From: Marsupella aquatica
Taxonomy: Eukaryota; Marchantiophyta
Reading direction: 5' to 3'
Assembly: GCA_973895155.1 (NCBI GenBank)
Contig: OZ316897.1
Span: 1,612,001-1,676,000, forward strand
Length of the DNA stretch: 64,000 bases
The notes under the pieces are model-generated. The model was not told the DNA's origin. It did no database searches and worked only from the letters and a program-made list of their open reading frames with translations. The translations under genes were made by a program, and so were the position numbers. Shown one piece after another: positions 22,202 through 33,892 of this stretch (position 1 is the first letter of the stretch; each line of letters begins with the position of its first letter).

Positions 22202-22930
22202 CTAAAAGTTGTCACGATTGACACTTACACCTTGATCAAGTCTTTCCTGAACCTGCTCAGTGTACCAATTATCAAGACGAGTCCTTTTCCAAGCATCTAC
22301 TTGTTCTTGCTGAACACCATATATCGATAGATAACAGTCCGCTTCCTCCGAATCACATAATAACCAGGAATCGATCCTCTCATTTAAGATATCATCAGCC
22401 AACCGAGCCCAAACATCAATCGGTGGGAACGCTCTCATTGACTCACGAAAGAAGTGAGGTGTCAATTCAGGCCATCTTGTGGCACAAAATATCACAGCAG
22501 TAGTCATTGCAGCCCATGCTATGGAGTTTGTTATCAAATATCTCCATTTCTTGTTGATATGCGCAACAGACCGCACCATCAGGCACATATTCCTCACTGG
22601 AGCATCCACAAGCACAACATCTTCCAACATTGATCGGATCCGGGGCCATATGTGCAACTCCACAAGATCATCAGGCAATCCCGGAATCAAGTTACCGGCT
22701 GGAGGGCGACATCGTAGGGGATAACGAGAGGAGGGGAGATTCCAGATGCGAGCACGGTCTTGTTCTTTACTAGCAAGAAGCGTCTGCAATTCCGATGTAA
22801 GCCTTTCTTGTGTCCTATCAATCACCATCTCACGTCCGCCTGCACTAGGATCCATAGTTTCGAACAAAGCAACAACCCTCATCCCAAGGACCCAAGCGGG
22901 TTTAGGGTCGAATCTGAGCCTCACCAACAT
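22202..22930 (-). CDS. F-box-like protein, long paralogue
   Basis: The frame is intact, 242 codons from ATG 22930. Residues about 80-145 read NLIPGLPDDLVELHIWPRI, a ~30-residue insertion-like stretch, and then VAHINKKWRYLITNSIAWAAM. This parallels the shorter paralogue at 20997-21413 and resembles the plant F-box pattern LIPGLPDDL...W-R. The C-terminal 100 residues are acidic and helical (ERIDSWLLCDSEEADCYLSIYG). I see no kelch or LRR repeats. It sits between the inverted-repeat arm and the transposase, all on the minus strand. Possible functions are substrate recruitment to SCF ligase or, if the F-box resemblance is fortuitous, an element-specific protein. Confidence 0.5.
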   Translation of the reverse strand: MLVRLRFDPKPAWVLGMRVVALFETMDPSAGGREMVIDRTQERLTSELQTLLASKEQDRARIWNLPSSRYPLRCRPPAGNLIPGLPDDLVELHIWPRIRSMLEDVVLVDAPVRNMCLMVRSVAHINKKWRYLITNSIAWAAMTTAVIFCATRWPELTPHFFRESMRAFPPIDVWARLADDILNERIDSWLLCDSEEADCYLSIYGVQQEQVDAWKRTRLDNWYTEQVQERLDQGVSVNRDNF

Positions 22931-22984
22931 AAATCCGTAACCCTATACTTATAACGGTCATATTATAAACCCTAACCCCCTAAC

Positions 22985-23105
22985 CCTAGGCCCGCAACCC
23001 TGAAGTCCATGTCGACGAGGGTCGCCAAGATTAGATGACACGGCGAGGGTCGCCAAGATGATCTCTTGAAGAAGGAGACAATGTTAGCGAGGGTCGCCGA
23101 CATAC
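22985..23105. repeat. Cluster of three palindromic-motif half copies
   Basis: 'gacgagggtcgccaagat', 'ggcgagggtcgccaagat' and 'agcgagggtcgccgacat' occur within 120 bp just past the transposase stop codon. Confidence 0.7.
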
Positions 23106-23109
23106 AATG

Positions 23110-26100
23110 TCAGACGATATTGGCATTTGCTACAAGGCCGCGGACCTCAGTTAGAGTCAAGATAGGTTGGTTTACACATTGATCCGTGTCAATGTCCCTT
23201 TTACAGATGTTTGCAAAGCACCAGTACAAGTGCTTGCACGGGAAGTAGGCTCTTCCCATCCACTCCCTGTACATGAAATCCTTGCAGGAGCAACTTGGGA
23301 AGACACAGATCTGGACGCAATTACTGAAGTTCACCCCCTGCTAGTGTTGTTCACCATGAGCCTTATGCCGGTAGCATTCCCTGTTTCAATTCTCCTCATT
23401 GACATGCACACAATGGCCTCGGTCTTAGCATTTTGGATACGTGCTAATGCATCCTTGGGGGGGTCTGACCTCCTTTGCCTTGCCTGGCCATTGCGGCGAG
23501 TACCACGATCGTCAGGCCTTGTAGGATCTGGCCGCTCTGGGTATGTGTTCAAATCCATGATGATGTCGCCAGCACTCACTACCTCATTCATAACATCACC
23601 ACCAGAAATGACATCCACTCCATTGTTGTGCAGGAAAATAACCTCTGCTTCTGTAAGATTAGTACCACGAGAGACCGGAAACTTTGAAGGCAGTGGTGGT
23701 AGCACGCCGGTAATGAAAGGCAAAGAGGATTTTGTGCAACACTGGTTGTTCGGACAAAACCAATACGGATATGGAACACCTGGTTCATTAAATTTACTCC
23801 CCGCCAGCCAACAAATACCAACAACACCCAATCCGCTCACTTTCAATCCTGCCTCTCTAATAAATCGAGCACATACTCCCCGTTCCTTGCCTTTGAACGC
23901 ACCTCTACAACCGGGACTCTTACCACATGTTGAGATGCGGGCCAGAAATAACGTCCCTGGCACCAAATCAGTTTCCTGAACATGTCTTCTGACGGGCTCC
24001 GGACGTGGGGTTGACCTTGTTGTCCGTTGGAGAGGTTCCACAACGACAACTTCAGGCTCGCCCGAGCCACTACCGCCATCAGAAGACAGATCCACAACTT
24101 CAGGATCTGTGCTTTTTAAGGATGCATCCCTGTTTGCAACCCCCTTGAACTTCCTCTTCTTTGGTCTCGTTACCAAAACAATGTCAGGCCTGTGTGAATC
24201 TTCTACTACCACATGAGCGCCAGATACGGCCTTCCCGCGCTTCATAGAAACCGTTTCTACATCTCCGCTAAGTGGGTCCGCCGACGAGAACTTACGCAAT
24301 TCTGGTTGAGTTATAACTGTGTTCAATTTTGAAAAGAAAGATTCCACATTCCCAACAGCAGTAGCGTCTCGAAGTCGGAGTTCAAATAGGCTCGGTCCCC
24401 GCCCTTTCCTCCCACTGTGTTGGTAGTGCTCCAAAGATGCAACCTGGCTCAATGCTCGAGTTGCATCTAAGTTACAGGACTATACTAACCCAACCTTTCT
24501 ATTAGAGGACCATTTCCGCATGACCGCATGCACCGACTCTGCCCCGCTGTGGTTAGGCATCAGCGCAGCCTTTTCTCTGTCCATCTCCTACAATTTCCAA
24601 GAAGAATGTCAATACAATTGGAAACATATCTCGGCGACCGCCGCCGATATTTGATAGAAAGCGTTACAGACAGAGGTCGTCCAATTGAACATCCCTTCAA
24701 CTGACCCCATGTCAGCGAGCTTCGCCGAGATTTGACGGATTTCATGCATATAGAGGAAAAGCGTTAGACACTTACGAGTCTCAAAAAATTTCCCCATTGA
24801 GAAAACCGAACAATCCACCAAGACATCCACGTTGTGAGCTCCTTCGCTTTTCCGGGTAGCGCGTTGCCCTTGCTCCACCACGTCTTAAGCTTCTCAAAAA
24901 CTCGAAATGCAAGAACTATGTTGCCGGTGTGTCGAAGCGAATCTAGAATTTCCTTATGCTCAAATCTCTTCTGTGGGACAATGTGCTTCTGCACCCTCTC
25001 CACTGATTGGGCCCAGTGAAACGCATCAGACCTCTCTCTATGGGTATTTACCTTTCCATCCCAAAATTCATTGCGGATTGCATTCCACCCAGCAGCAGCA
25101 TTATCAGTCATAAAGCCACAAAATTCAACATTGATAAGCCCATGTTCTCCACACACCCTCCTCATGACCTTCCATGCAGTTTGTAATGCCGCACTATCTT
25201 CTGAAACCAGCTCACAAACAAAGATTGTGCACAGGCCCCGATAGAAATGGTCATACACGTGTGCTGACATGGTGCACCATTTGTTGTCAAGTATACGATG
25301 CATCACATCAGACATCCCCCATGAATGCTCGAGATCCCCGCCTGGCTGCATTCTTCGAACAAGGTCCACCCCGGAACCAGGACCTTCTGTACTCATTTTA
25401 AAAATGTGCGGTCGCTCGTCTGTTTCCACGTTCTGGGATGGGAACAAAACACTTTGGATAAACGGAAAGGCAGTCACCTTCCGCATCTCCAGTATCATGT
25501 TAAGATCAGACGACACATGACTGTACTTCTTGATGCTCCTGATCATAGAGCGAAAAACGGATTCATCACCGAGGATGGACAACATTTCATTAAGGTCTCT
25601 TGCCTCCTCAGATGTCACCATTTTAGCCACTGGGTCTTCAAGGATATCTTTAAGTTTCTGTATTGCCTCGCCCTTGATAACAGATGGCATAGCAGTTGGA
25701 CTCCTCTTCAGCTCCACCTCCACAAGATTGCGCACAACTGATCGTTGATCCTTGTTATGCGTGAACATTGCAGGATGGGTGTGATTTCCTATATGCATCG
25801 CAACACGAGACTTGTGACAATAATTCACGTCATCCTTGGTTGGAGTGATATAGTACATCTCACTTGGGCATCGAGCTATACACCTGGGAGGCCTCTTGCA
25901 GTACATACAAATTACACTCGACGGGGGAACATCGCGTCCAACAGGGAAAGGTAGCTCATTTGTGCCTGCTCGATCTCGGGTCCACTTTGCAGAATTGTGC
26001 TCTTGTCGCTGTTGAAAATTTTCACAATCCTCATGCAGACATCGCAGAGAACCCAAACACTTGACGCTTTGGATCTTGTACGAGTGACTACTGTTGTTCA

Positions 26101-26338
26101 GCTTTGGGCCAATGTTTGCTCCCGTCTCAATTAACCGGCTCCACATGTAACAATCGTTCTTGCGCTCCATCCCAAAGAAGAAACAACCCTTAGAGTATGG
26201 ACCAGTAAAGGGTGGCAACTCAAAAATATGGTCTCCATCATAGAATTCTGGCAATCGCAGAACTCTCTCGGGCAATTTCATGCTCAAAATCTTACGAGCA
26301 ACTTGTACACAACGAGAGGTCCCTTTTCCGTGCAACAT
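23110..26338 (-). pseudogene. Mutator-like transposase with SWIM zinc finger, two exons, one frameshift
   Basis: Exon 1 runs from ATG 26338 to 24776, with donor CTC|GTAAGT. Exon 2 starts at 24479 after acceptor TATAG and keeps phase 0 across a 296-bp intron. The N-terminal part has Cys/His pairs ending in MHIGNHTHP, like the WRKY/GCM1-type fingers of MULE transposases. The catalytic region includes CGFMTDNAAAGWNAIRNEF (second Asp) and a following FHWAQSV block. After a basic, disordered region and a Cys-rich patch comes a SWIM finger (SCSCKDF...PCKHLYWCF), which recognises DNA in MULE and FAR1 proteins. Joining the SWIM exon to the upstream frame needs a one-base change in a run of five G residues at about 23325-23330. 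So this copy is broken, or the run is miscounted. Family assignment is also supported by the 9-bp target duplication. Confidence 0.7.
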
Positions 26339-26410
26339 GGCATGAACAACACTGACAAGGAACTCATCCTTCCATACCGAATCACCATCTTGGAGACCCT
26401 CGCGGAGGAT

Positions 26411-27120
26411 GGACTGTTCAACATCGACTCTCCGAGTCGGAGCATCATCAACTTTTTATCCCTACTCCTACTCGGCGAGGGTCTCTGAGATCTATTCGGG
26501 ACTCCTGGGGCCCACACTCCTGTGCAAGCTCGAGTTTCACAGTAGGAAATTTGTTGACTTTTCAACATTGACTGTTCAACATTGACTCTCCGAGTCGGAG
26601 CATCATCGACTTTTTATCTCTACTCCTACTCGGCGAGGGTCTCTGAGATCTATTCGGGACTCCTGGGGCCCACACTCCTGTGCAAGCGAGAGTTTCTCAG
26701 TAGGAGATTTGTTGTTTTTGCAACATTGACTGTTCAACATCGACTCTCCGAGTCGGAGCATCATCGACTTTTTATCCCTACTCCTACTCGGCGAGGGTCT
26801 CTGAGATCTATTCGGGACACCTGGGGCCCACACTCCTGTGCAAGCGAGAGTTTCTCAGTAGGAGATTTGTTGTTTTTGCAACATTGACTGTTCAACATCG
26901 ACTCTCCGAGTCGGAGCATCATCGACTTTTTATCCCTACTCCTACTCGGCGAGGGTCTTTGAGATCTATTCGGGACACCTGGGGCCCACACTCCTGTGCA
27001 AGCGAGAGTTTCTTAGTAGGAGATTTGTTGTTTTTGCAACATTGACTGTTCAACATTGACTCTCCGAGTCGGAGCATCATCAAATTTTGATTTCGTCTCT
27101 TACTCGGCGAGGGTCTCTGA
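26411..27120. repeat. 158-bp tandem array, ~4.5 copies
   Basis: Units begin with TTCAACATCGACTCTCCGAG at 26417, 26575, 26733, 26891 and 27049, exactly 158 bp apart and nearly identical. Each has the palindrome CTCCGAGTCGGAG and one copy of the element motif (CTCGGCGAGGGTCTCTGAG). The array starts just upstream of the transposase ATG on its 5' side. Confidence 0.92.
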
Positions 27121-28149
27121 GATGGATTTGGATGTAGGATTCCCAGATTGCCTCCTTGGCGCAGGTCTACTTCAGAGTTTGGTGTCGGTTGTCTGGAGTG
27201 CATATCATACTCGACGAGCCTCTCTGAGATATATTCGAGCATTGTAAAAGAGAGAAAACGTCGGTCTGTACGGATATTTGCAAAAAAAATTGGATTCATG
27301 GTACGGAGAAGCGTTTATAGTTCCATAATCCCATTTGGGCAAGGGTCTCCGAGATATATTCGAGCATTGTAGAGGAAAAAACGCCCAATTTGGAGTTGCC
27401 GAGTCGTTTTGTACGGATAATTGTAAGGGTCCGTACATAGTCCCAATTTTGGCGAGGGTCTCCGACATCTTGGGTCCCACGGCGGGGGACTAGTGCCTCT
27501 CAATTCCATCTCGGAGAGGGTCTCCGAGAGACATGATGCCTGATCTGCCTTACCTTTCCTCCCGTGATATGGTCCAAGAGTTTAGAGGCATTGCCATTTC
27601 ATGCACACTACTCCTTCTCGAAGAGGGTCTCCGAGAGTACAAGGTGTCTGAAGTTCTTCATCTCCTAGATAAAGTGAAGACATTTGGGGCACGCCTTTCT
27701 ATGTTGGTGAGGGTCTCTGACATGGAGCAGGGGTCTTTTGGATTTAGATTGTCAACTTCCTTGTCCACAATCCTCTTTTGTGAGTGTCTCAAAACAGGAT
27801 GACTACCAGATGTGGCACACCACGCCATCTCGAAGAGGGTCTCCGAGATCTATCGGTGTTGTCTCATTGCAGCTTTGTATACCCCACCCAAGGGTATATA
27901 GGTTTAGGGTTTAAAGTTCTTTGTCAATCCCGCTATCCATTCTCGGTGAGGGTCTTTGAGATTTGGACTCGTATTGTGGGCCCCCATTCCCTCTTTGGGA
28001 CGAGGCTCCGAGATGTTGACACGTCTCAGTATTGGCCCGCTATCCATTCTCGGCGAGGGTCTTTGAGATTTGGACTCGTATTGTGGGCCCCCATTCCCTC
28101 TTTGGGACGAGGCTCTGAGATGTTGACACCTCTCAGTATGGGCCACAAT
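27121..28149. repeat. Dispersed palindromic-motif cluster between transposase and ParB-like gene
   Basis: About a dozen copies of the motif (for example near 27212, 27345, 27452, 27512, 27620, 27705, 27835, 27945, 28060) are separated by 60-120 bp of otherwise unrelated sequence. A ~110-bp direct duplication covers 27945-28045 and 28055-28140. No gene is supported. Confidence 0.75.
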
Positions 28150-28536
28150 TAATTGTTGGCGATGGTCTTTGAGATTTGGACCCTAAATCTCATACCCCCA
28201 TACTGGGTCGTAAACCCTAGAACCTTACGTACTTTCTTGTTTGGCCGCGTACTTTCTTGTTTGGCCCGTTAATTAACAAGATGTACGTTCTCTAGTATAG
28301 TTCGGATCTCCCGTATCCATGTACTTGTGTGCGGTGCGGTACCGGGGATCTCTCGTATCCATGGAGTACTTCCGTGCGGTGCGGTATGTGCGGTACGAGG
28401 GTCCTTCCTTACTCTTCCTCGTCACCGGTGCGGTACGTGCGGTATGAGGGTCCTTCTTCCTTACTCTTCCTCGTCACTCTTGCTCTTCACGCTTCGTTAG
28501 GGCTTTCAACGTCGTTCTCACTTATCCCTGCGCTTC
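28150..28536. repeat. Right arm of internal inverted repeat
   Basis: Inverse copy of 21748-22060, with local duplications: the 'gtactttcttgtttggcc' block and the 'ggtgcggtacgtgcggta' block each occur twice. It lies about 550 bp upstream of the start at 29086. Confidence 0.8.
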
Positions 28537-31078
28537 CTCACTCTTCATCATTCACTCCCCGTCTCATTCACTCCCCGTTATTCCTCATGCATCCTCGCTC
28601 TTCCTAGGTCCCCTCCGCTCTTTGTCCCAGTCTTCCAATCACGTTGGCTTTCCTCTCTTCCACTTATTCTCGGCAAGTGTGGCCGTGTGCCCTGGTTTGC
28701 GAAGGTGTTTTGAAGGCTCACCTTGGCGGCGGTCGAGTCTCGTAGTTTCAAGCTCTGTGCTGGTTGGCAAAGGTGATTTGAAGGTCTTAGTTTGGTTTGA
28801 GCTCGGCAGCGGTTGACTCTCGAAGTTTCAAGCTTTGTGCTGCAAAGGGTGATTTGAAGGTCTCAGTCGGCGGTGGTCAAATCACTCTCAGCGGGTTGTA
28901 GTTTCAAGCGCGGCGCTTCACCCATCTTCGAGGTTGGATCTTTTGTTCACTGCATGACTGTCTACACAATTTGAATGTATGTTGCAAGCTCGACATGTCA
29001 AAACTTTTGCTCGGCGGGGCTCGCCGAGATGTATGGTTATTGTGAAGTAATTCTTGAATGTTTTCTCATGTAATCTTAGATCACAATGGTGAAGAGGAAA
29101 GACTCGGCTGGTTTTGTCGCTGGACCTGTTGATAGCGGAACTTCTCAGCGGAGTAAGAAACAACGGTCTTTGTCCCCTTCGCCAGTGACATCTCGACTAA
29201 CACGCTCACAAGGTGGTCCCCTTGTGGAGTCAGTGGACTCAAGGAGGAAGTTTGAGCCAAAGCAAATATCGTTCGAGCCAATAGGAGCAGCGGAATTAGC
29301 AGATATTGCAGAGAAGGGAGCTTGGGAGTCGATCGTCTCCAAGTATGAGACGAAGTTTGAAAAGGATCCTCCCCGGATCCCCTTATGCCGGCTCATGCCA
29401 ATGGAGGCCGTCAGGAATCTTCATGATGAGTCAGTGGTCAAACTAAAAAAAGGATTCAGAGAGAGCGGCTATGTTGTAAAGCTCAGCGAGTTCCACATCA
29501 CTGAGTTCAATGAAGCAGGGGAGACGAGGACAGTGGCAGAGTTCAAGCCCTATTGGGACTCGCTGTGGACTGAAATCAATGAGCAGTTTGAGCAAGAGTG
29601 CGATGCGTCAGAGGACTTCAAAATGCTCAAGGACAAGATGTTTTGGGTTTTTGACGGAAACCATAGGTACACAGCTTGGTCTGCAGTTGCGGAGGAGTTT
29701 CCAGATCAACCGCAGTACCATCCGTGTGTCAGATTCTCTCTTTTGAACGCTGGAAAGGATGGATTCAAGAAGGTTGAGCAAGCAATGCACGCTCTGAACT
29801 CGTAAGTAACTCACATTTTGCAACAACAGGTATACAATATCGTTTCCCTTGTGTGAATACCCTATTGGCAATCTGTCAAAGATTGCCCTGTTTGAATGTT
29901 AGACCTAAGAACATTCTTTGCCGTGTCCAGGATAAGCGCGACTGTCGTGAGGACGTCATGGTTCAATGACGCCGATCGGGTGGCGAAGCTGTTGAACACT
30001 CCATTGGAGGAGTACAGTTTGCTTATGTCCAAGGAGACGCTGGAGGGTTTCCTCAAGCATGAGACTGAGGCAATGATTACTGCTGCGTGCAAGAGCTGGG
30101 ACACTAAGTTCCCCAAGCTCGCGGCCTGCGTGAATCCAGCCAATGGTTTGGAATTCATCCCAGCATGTCGACAGCTCTATCACAAGTTGGCAAAGGAGGC
30201 CAAGCAGGGTGTCATGAATGTGCAGGTTGGATTGGATCGGATCTGCTTGTTTTCTGGGGCTTGGTTAACTGCAGAGTGCAGATTAAAACTCTTGAAGGCT
30301 CATTTTGGAACGGAGGAAGATAGGAGTAGGTATCACCATCCACGTAGCAATAGTGATTCAGCGGTTAGATCATGGCTAGCAGTGTGGTCAATGTGGTGTT
30401 ACATGGACTACGTTGGTTGTATCTTGTTGACCAATTTTGCTGAGAAGGCCTACCAGCCTGGCAATTTTAGCGGAATGCGAGAGGAATTTGCTGAGCTTTA
30501 TAGAAAGCTTTACCGATCTTATGTGCAAGAGAAATCCTTAAAAGTAGGTGGTGACATTTGGAATGAAGGGAATACCAAATTGGCGTTTCGGGAAGCGTGG
30601 ATTAAGCGAACAAAGCGGTGCGTGACAAGATTTCTCATACATTAGGAGAACATGAATGCAACGATGTTGAAACAACTACCATTGGCGATTAGATCTTGGA
30701 TGGAGGCTACAGGTAGCCTTAGCATGTATCCATGTGATGGTCGCATGCCTCATGGCAGAGTATTCTCGGATTGGGAACAGAGGAACTGCCCATGGTACAT
30801 GGAGTATGACAATTGGAACACTTTTCTCGAGGTTGTCAAGAAGGATAGTGCAGACCTGCTCAAAGAAGCACAGGAACCTAGTAATTACTACGATATAACA
30901 AAGTTGCGACAACTGTCAGATTCAGTAACGGAGGCAACAGAGGTGGAGACCCTTATCCCAACTGACCCTGCCTATGACGGGAAGAAGGCCAGAAAAGAAG
31001 GTGAACGGAAGGTTGAGAAGGAACCATCGAGCGACATCAGTCAATCTGACTCGCTAACCAGTCCAAGAAAAACATCAG

Positions 31079-31409
31079 GTATTACTCGATTCCTTTCGCA
31101 CTGCATAGTGGTTTCATTTGGAACTACATCTTGGCTGGGTTTGCTAACATAGTACTGAACCAATTTTGGGGTCGTTGAGATAGACTGCATCTCATCTCGG
31201 CGAGGCTCGCTGAGAACAAACAAGTTTCAGTCGCATCTCGTCCGAACCCTTGGATCTCATCTCGGCGAGGCTCACTGAGAAGAACAGCCAAATGTCATCC
31301 GGACCTTTGCAGATGAAGTATAATGTCAAGTGTCTGGATGTCATGTCGGCGAGGCTCGCGGAGAAGCTAGCTTAGGATCAATAACCCCATTGCTTTGCAA
31401 TCTATCCAG
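31079..31409 (+). other. Intron 2 carrying three palindromic motifs
   Basis: GT at 31079 and AG at 31408-31409 restore frame on joining (phase 1). Inside, ATCTCGGCGAGGCTCGCTGAG-type copies occur near 31195, 31260 and 31345, about 65-85 bp apart. Confidence 0.65.
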
Positions 31410-33133
31410 GTATGAAGGAGATACCGGAGGAACCAGGTTCTGTAAAAAGCAAGGTTGTAGAAGTGGCTTCAAAGCCAATTATAGAGAAGGCTCCACAGCC
31501 AACAATAGAGTCGGCTACAGAACCAACTGCAGAACCAACGATAAAGCCGGCTACACTACAACAAGGCAACCAGCAAGTGGAGCAACAAAGCGTGCAGCCT
31601 TCGACAGAGCCAATGGTAGACCAGCCTCTGGACCAACAAAGCGAGCAGGAACAAGAGCATGACGCATCCCAGGGAGAGAACGCAACCCAAGGAGGGGATC
31701 ATTCAGACAACGTACGGGTAGATAACGAAGGAGAAGATGAACGGGTAGAGGACGAAGGAGAAGACGAACGGGTAGAGGACAAAGGAGAAGACGAACAAGA
31801 GGGGCGTGAGTCTGATACTCCGGCGCCAAAACGGATGCCATTATCCTCAAGGCCAAAGACAAAGGCTGCAAAAAAGACCAAAACAACGAGGCCCAAACCT
31901 CGCTGCGCAAAAGCACGTGACACTGAGCTTGAAGACATTCCGCCCAGCCCCATAGAGCAACCCCCGCCTAGCACCATACCACAACCCCCGCCCAGCCCAA
32001 TAGAGGTTCCGCCCACGACAATCCAACATGAGGCCCCAACGGATGGCCCAAATTACGAAGAGGACGTTGAAGGCGAACCAAAGTCGGATGGCACAGAGGT
32101 GGTTGGAGTTCGGCGTTCAAGCGCCGATAGCTTTTCTTCCCCACTCAGGCATTGTTATTTTAAATGGTCTCCGTATCTTTTCAAAACTTACTTTGACGCT
32201 GCCAATGACAGTAAAGAACCGGCTGTGGTACTCCGTTTTAGAGACTGGTGCAGAAAGCTTAGGCGGGGTGGTTTGGCTGCAGAAGGCTGGCTAAAGAATG
32301 GGAAGCCTGCAAGGTCTGGTGCAAATCTGATTCTGATTCAAATGGGATCAGACACCCGCATGCACGCGGATGGGAACATCCCATTGTGGAATTTGTTCCG
32401 GCCAGACGACCTCAGTCGGGTTGAGGATTTTGCGCGAGTTTTCCTCGATGATGAGAGATCGTTTGGCATAGTGCACAGTGCTTCGGTTGCCCACTCCACA
32501 GTACTTTGTGACAGTCTCAATTACGAAGAGACCAATTGGGTGCTGAAAGACACCTTTTTCATCTGGAACGCCACACCCACCTTCGACTTCACGACTCGAA
32601 AGCGGGTAAGTCTAATAGATTTAACTCCATTCTTGTCTTATGTTCTTTCGGTGACTTGTACTCAGAAAGACTCATCACTGACTTTGTTCTGTACGTCCAG
32701 AGTGAATATCTCAAGCTGGACCTTTGGGGATTTAAATCGTCTGCCGAGGTATGCCCAAAGGATGACGTGAAGCCAATCAGTGTCGAGCTTGATATGAAGT
32801 TGAGGAACGGGCTAACTAACTATACAACGGGTCAGAATGAGACCATTGATGATTTTGGTGGCACCTTGTCTCCAGCTACACTCCAATGTATAATAGAATA
32901 TACAACTAAGCCAGGGGGAACTGTTGTCACGTTCAATGCACACTTCAGGGCTATCTTTAAGGCTGGTGAGAACTGTGGGCGGATGGTCTTTGGGACCGAA
33001 TCCTATCCGTACTTCAAATCTTATGCGGAAGACACGATGACAGAGTTCGTTGGAGTGCCTCTAACGGAGCAAGAGGAGGCAGTGGATTGTCGAAAATCCA
33101 ATCCAGAAAAGCGCGAGAATAAAAAGCCTTCAT

Positions 33134-33892
33134 GTGAGTTTACTACCGTTTCCCTTCAATGATTTTAATATTGTCCCATAGTATTTCAGCGGACTCTCCG
33201 AGATGGCTCTCCATCTGGGCAAATCCATCTCGGCTGACCTCTCCGAGATGCATGTCGGCCGGCCTAGCCGAGAGGATCGCATCTGGCCCGGGCACTTTGA
33301 GATTTGCTGGAAAATCCCTCTCAGCTGGCCTCTCCGAGATGCATGTCGGCGGGCCTCGCCGAGAGGAATCGCATCTGGCCCGGGCATATTCAGATTTCCA
33401 GGCAAGTCCATCTCGGCTGGCCTCTCCGAGATGCATGTCGGCGGGCCTCGCCGAGAGGAATCGCATCTGGCCCGGGCATATTCAGATTTCCAGGCAAGTC
33501 CATCTCGGCTGGCCTCTCCGAGATGCATGTCGGCGGGCCTCGCCGAGAGGAATCGCATCTGGCCCGGGCATATTCAGATTTCCAGGCAAGTCCATCTCAG
33601 CGGGCCTCTCTGAGATGCATGTCGGCGGGCCTCTCTGAGATGCATGTCGGCGGGCCTCGCCCAGATGAATCCCGGGTGGCCTGGCCACGTCAACTTCTAC
33701 TGGCAAGTCCACGTAGGGCCTTAGATGCGTCTGGAGGGACAAAAATACATCTTGGCTAGCCTCTCTGAGATCTATCTTGAAAGGCAACTCAATGGATTAT
33801 CTGGGGTGTCCACATCGCCTCACAAATTTGTTCTTGTGATCCGTCTATTCTGGCGCAATACATGATTCGATTTAAGTATAACTTAGTAGCAG
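33134..33892 (+). repeat. Intron 4 filled with a 92-bp tandem array of palindromes
   Basis: The donor GTGAGT at 33134 and acceptor TAGCAG at 33892 keep phase 1. From about 33190 to 33790 a 92-bp unit repeats about five times. Each unit holds two hairpins: ATCTCGG-CTGGCCTCT-CCGAGAT, then GGCGGGCCTCGCCGAGAGG, followed by TCGCATCTGGCCCGGGCA. Long frames through this array on both strands are by-products. Confidence 0.85.

Noticed and set aside
23167-23979. 270-codon plus-strand frame opposite the transposase 3' part
   Set aside because: It is the complement of the SWIM-containing transposase exon and has no motif of its own.
30613-30643. 28-bp intron removing TAG 30643
   Set aside because: GT and AG are present, but 28 bp is far below the minimum plant intron size; a CAG-to-TAG change explains the stop better.
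33200-33660. CRISPR array
   Set aside because: Regular 92-bp repeats, but the whole unit including the 'spacer' repeats, the sequence is eukaryotic, and no cas gene is present.
33159-33787. Overlapping frames of 100-160 codons through the palindrome array
   Set aside because: The 92-bp repeat gives the same peptide in several frames and on both strands; it lies in an intron.
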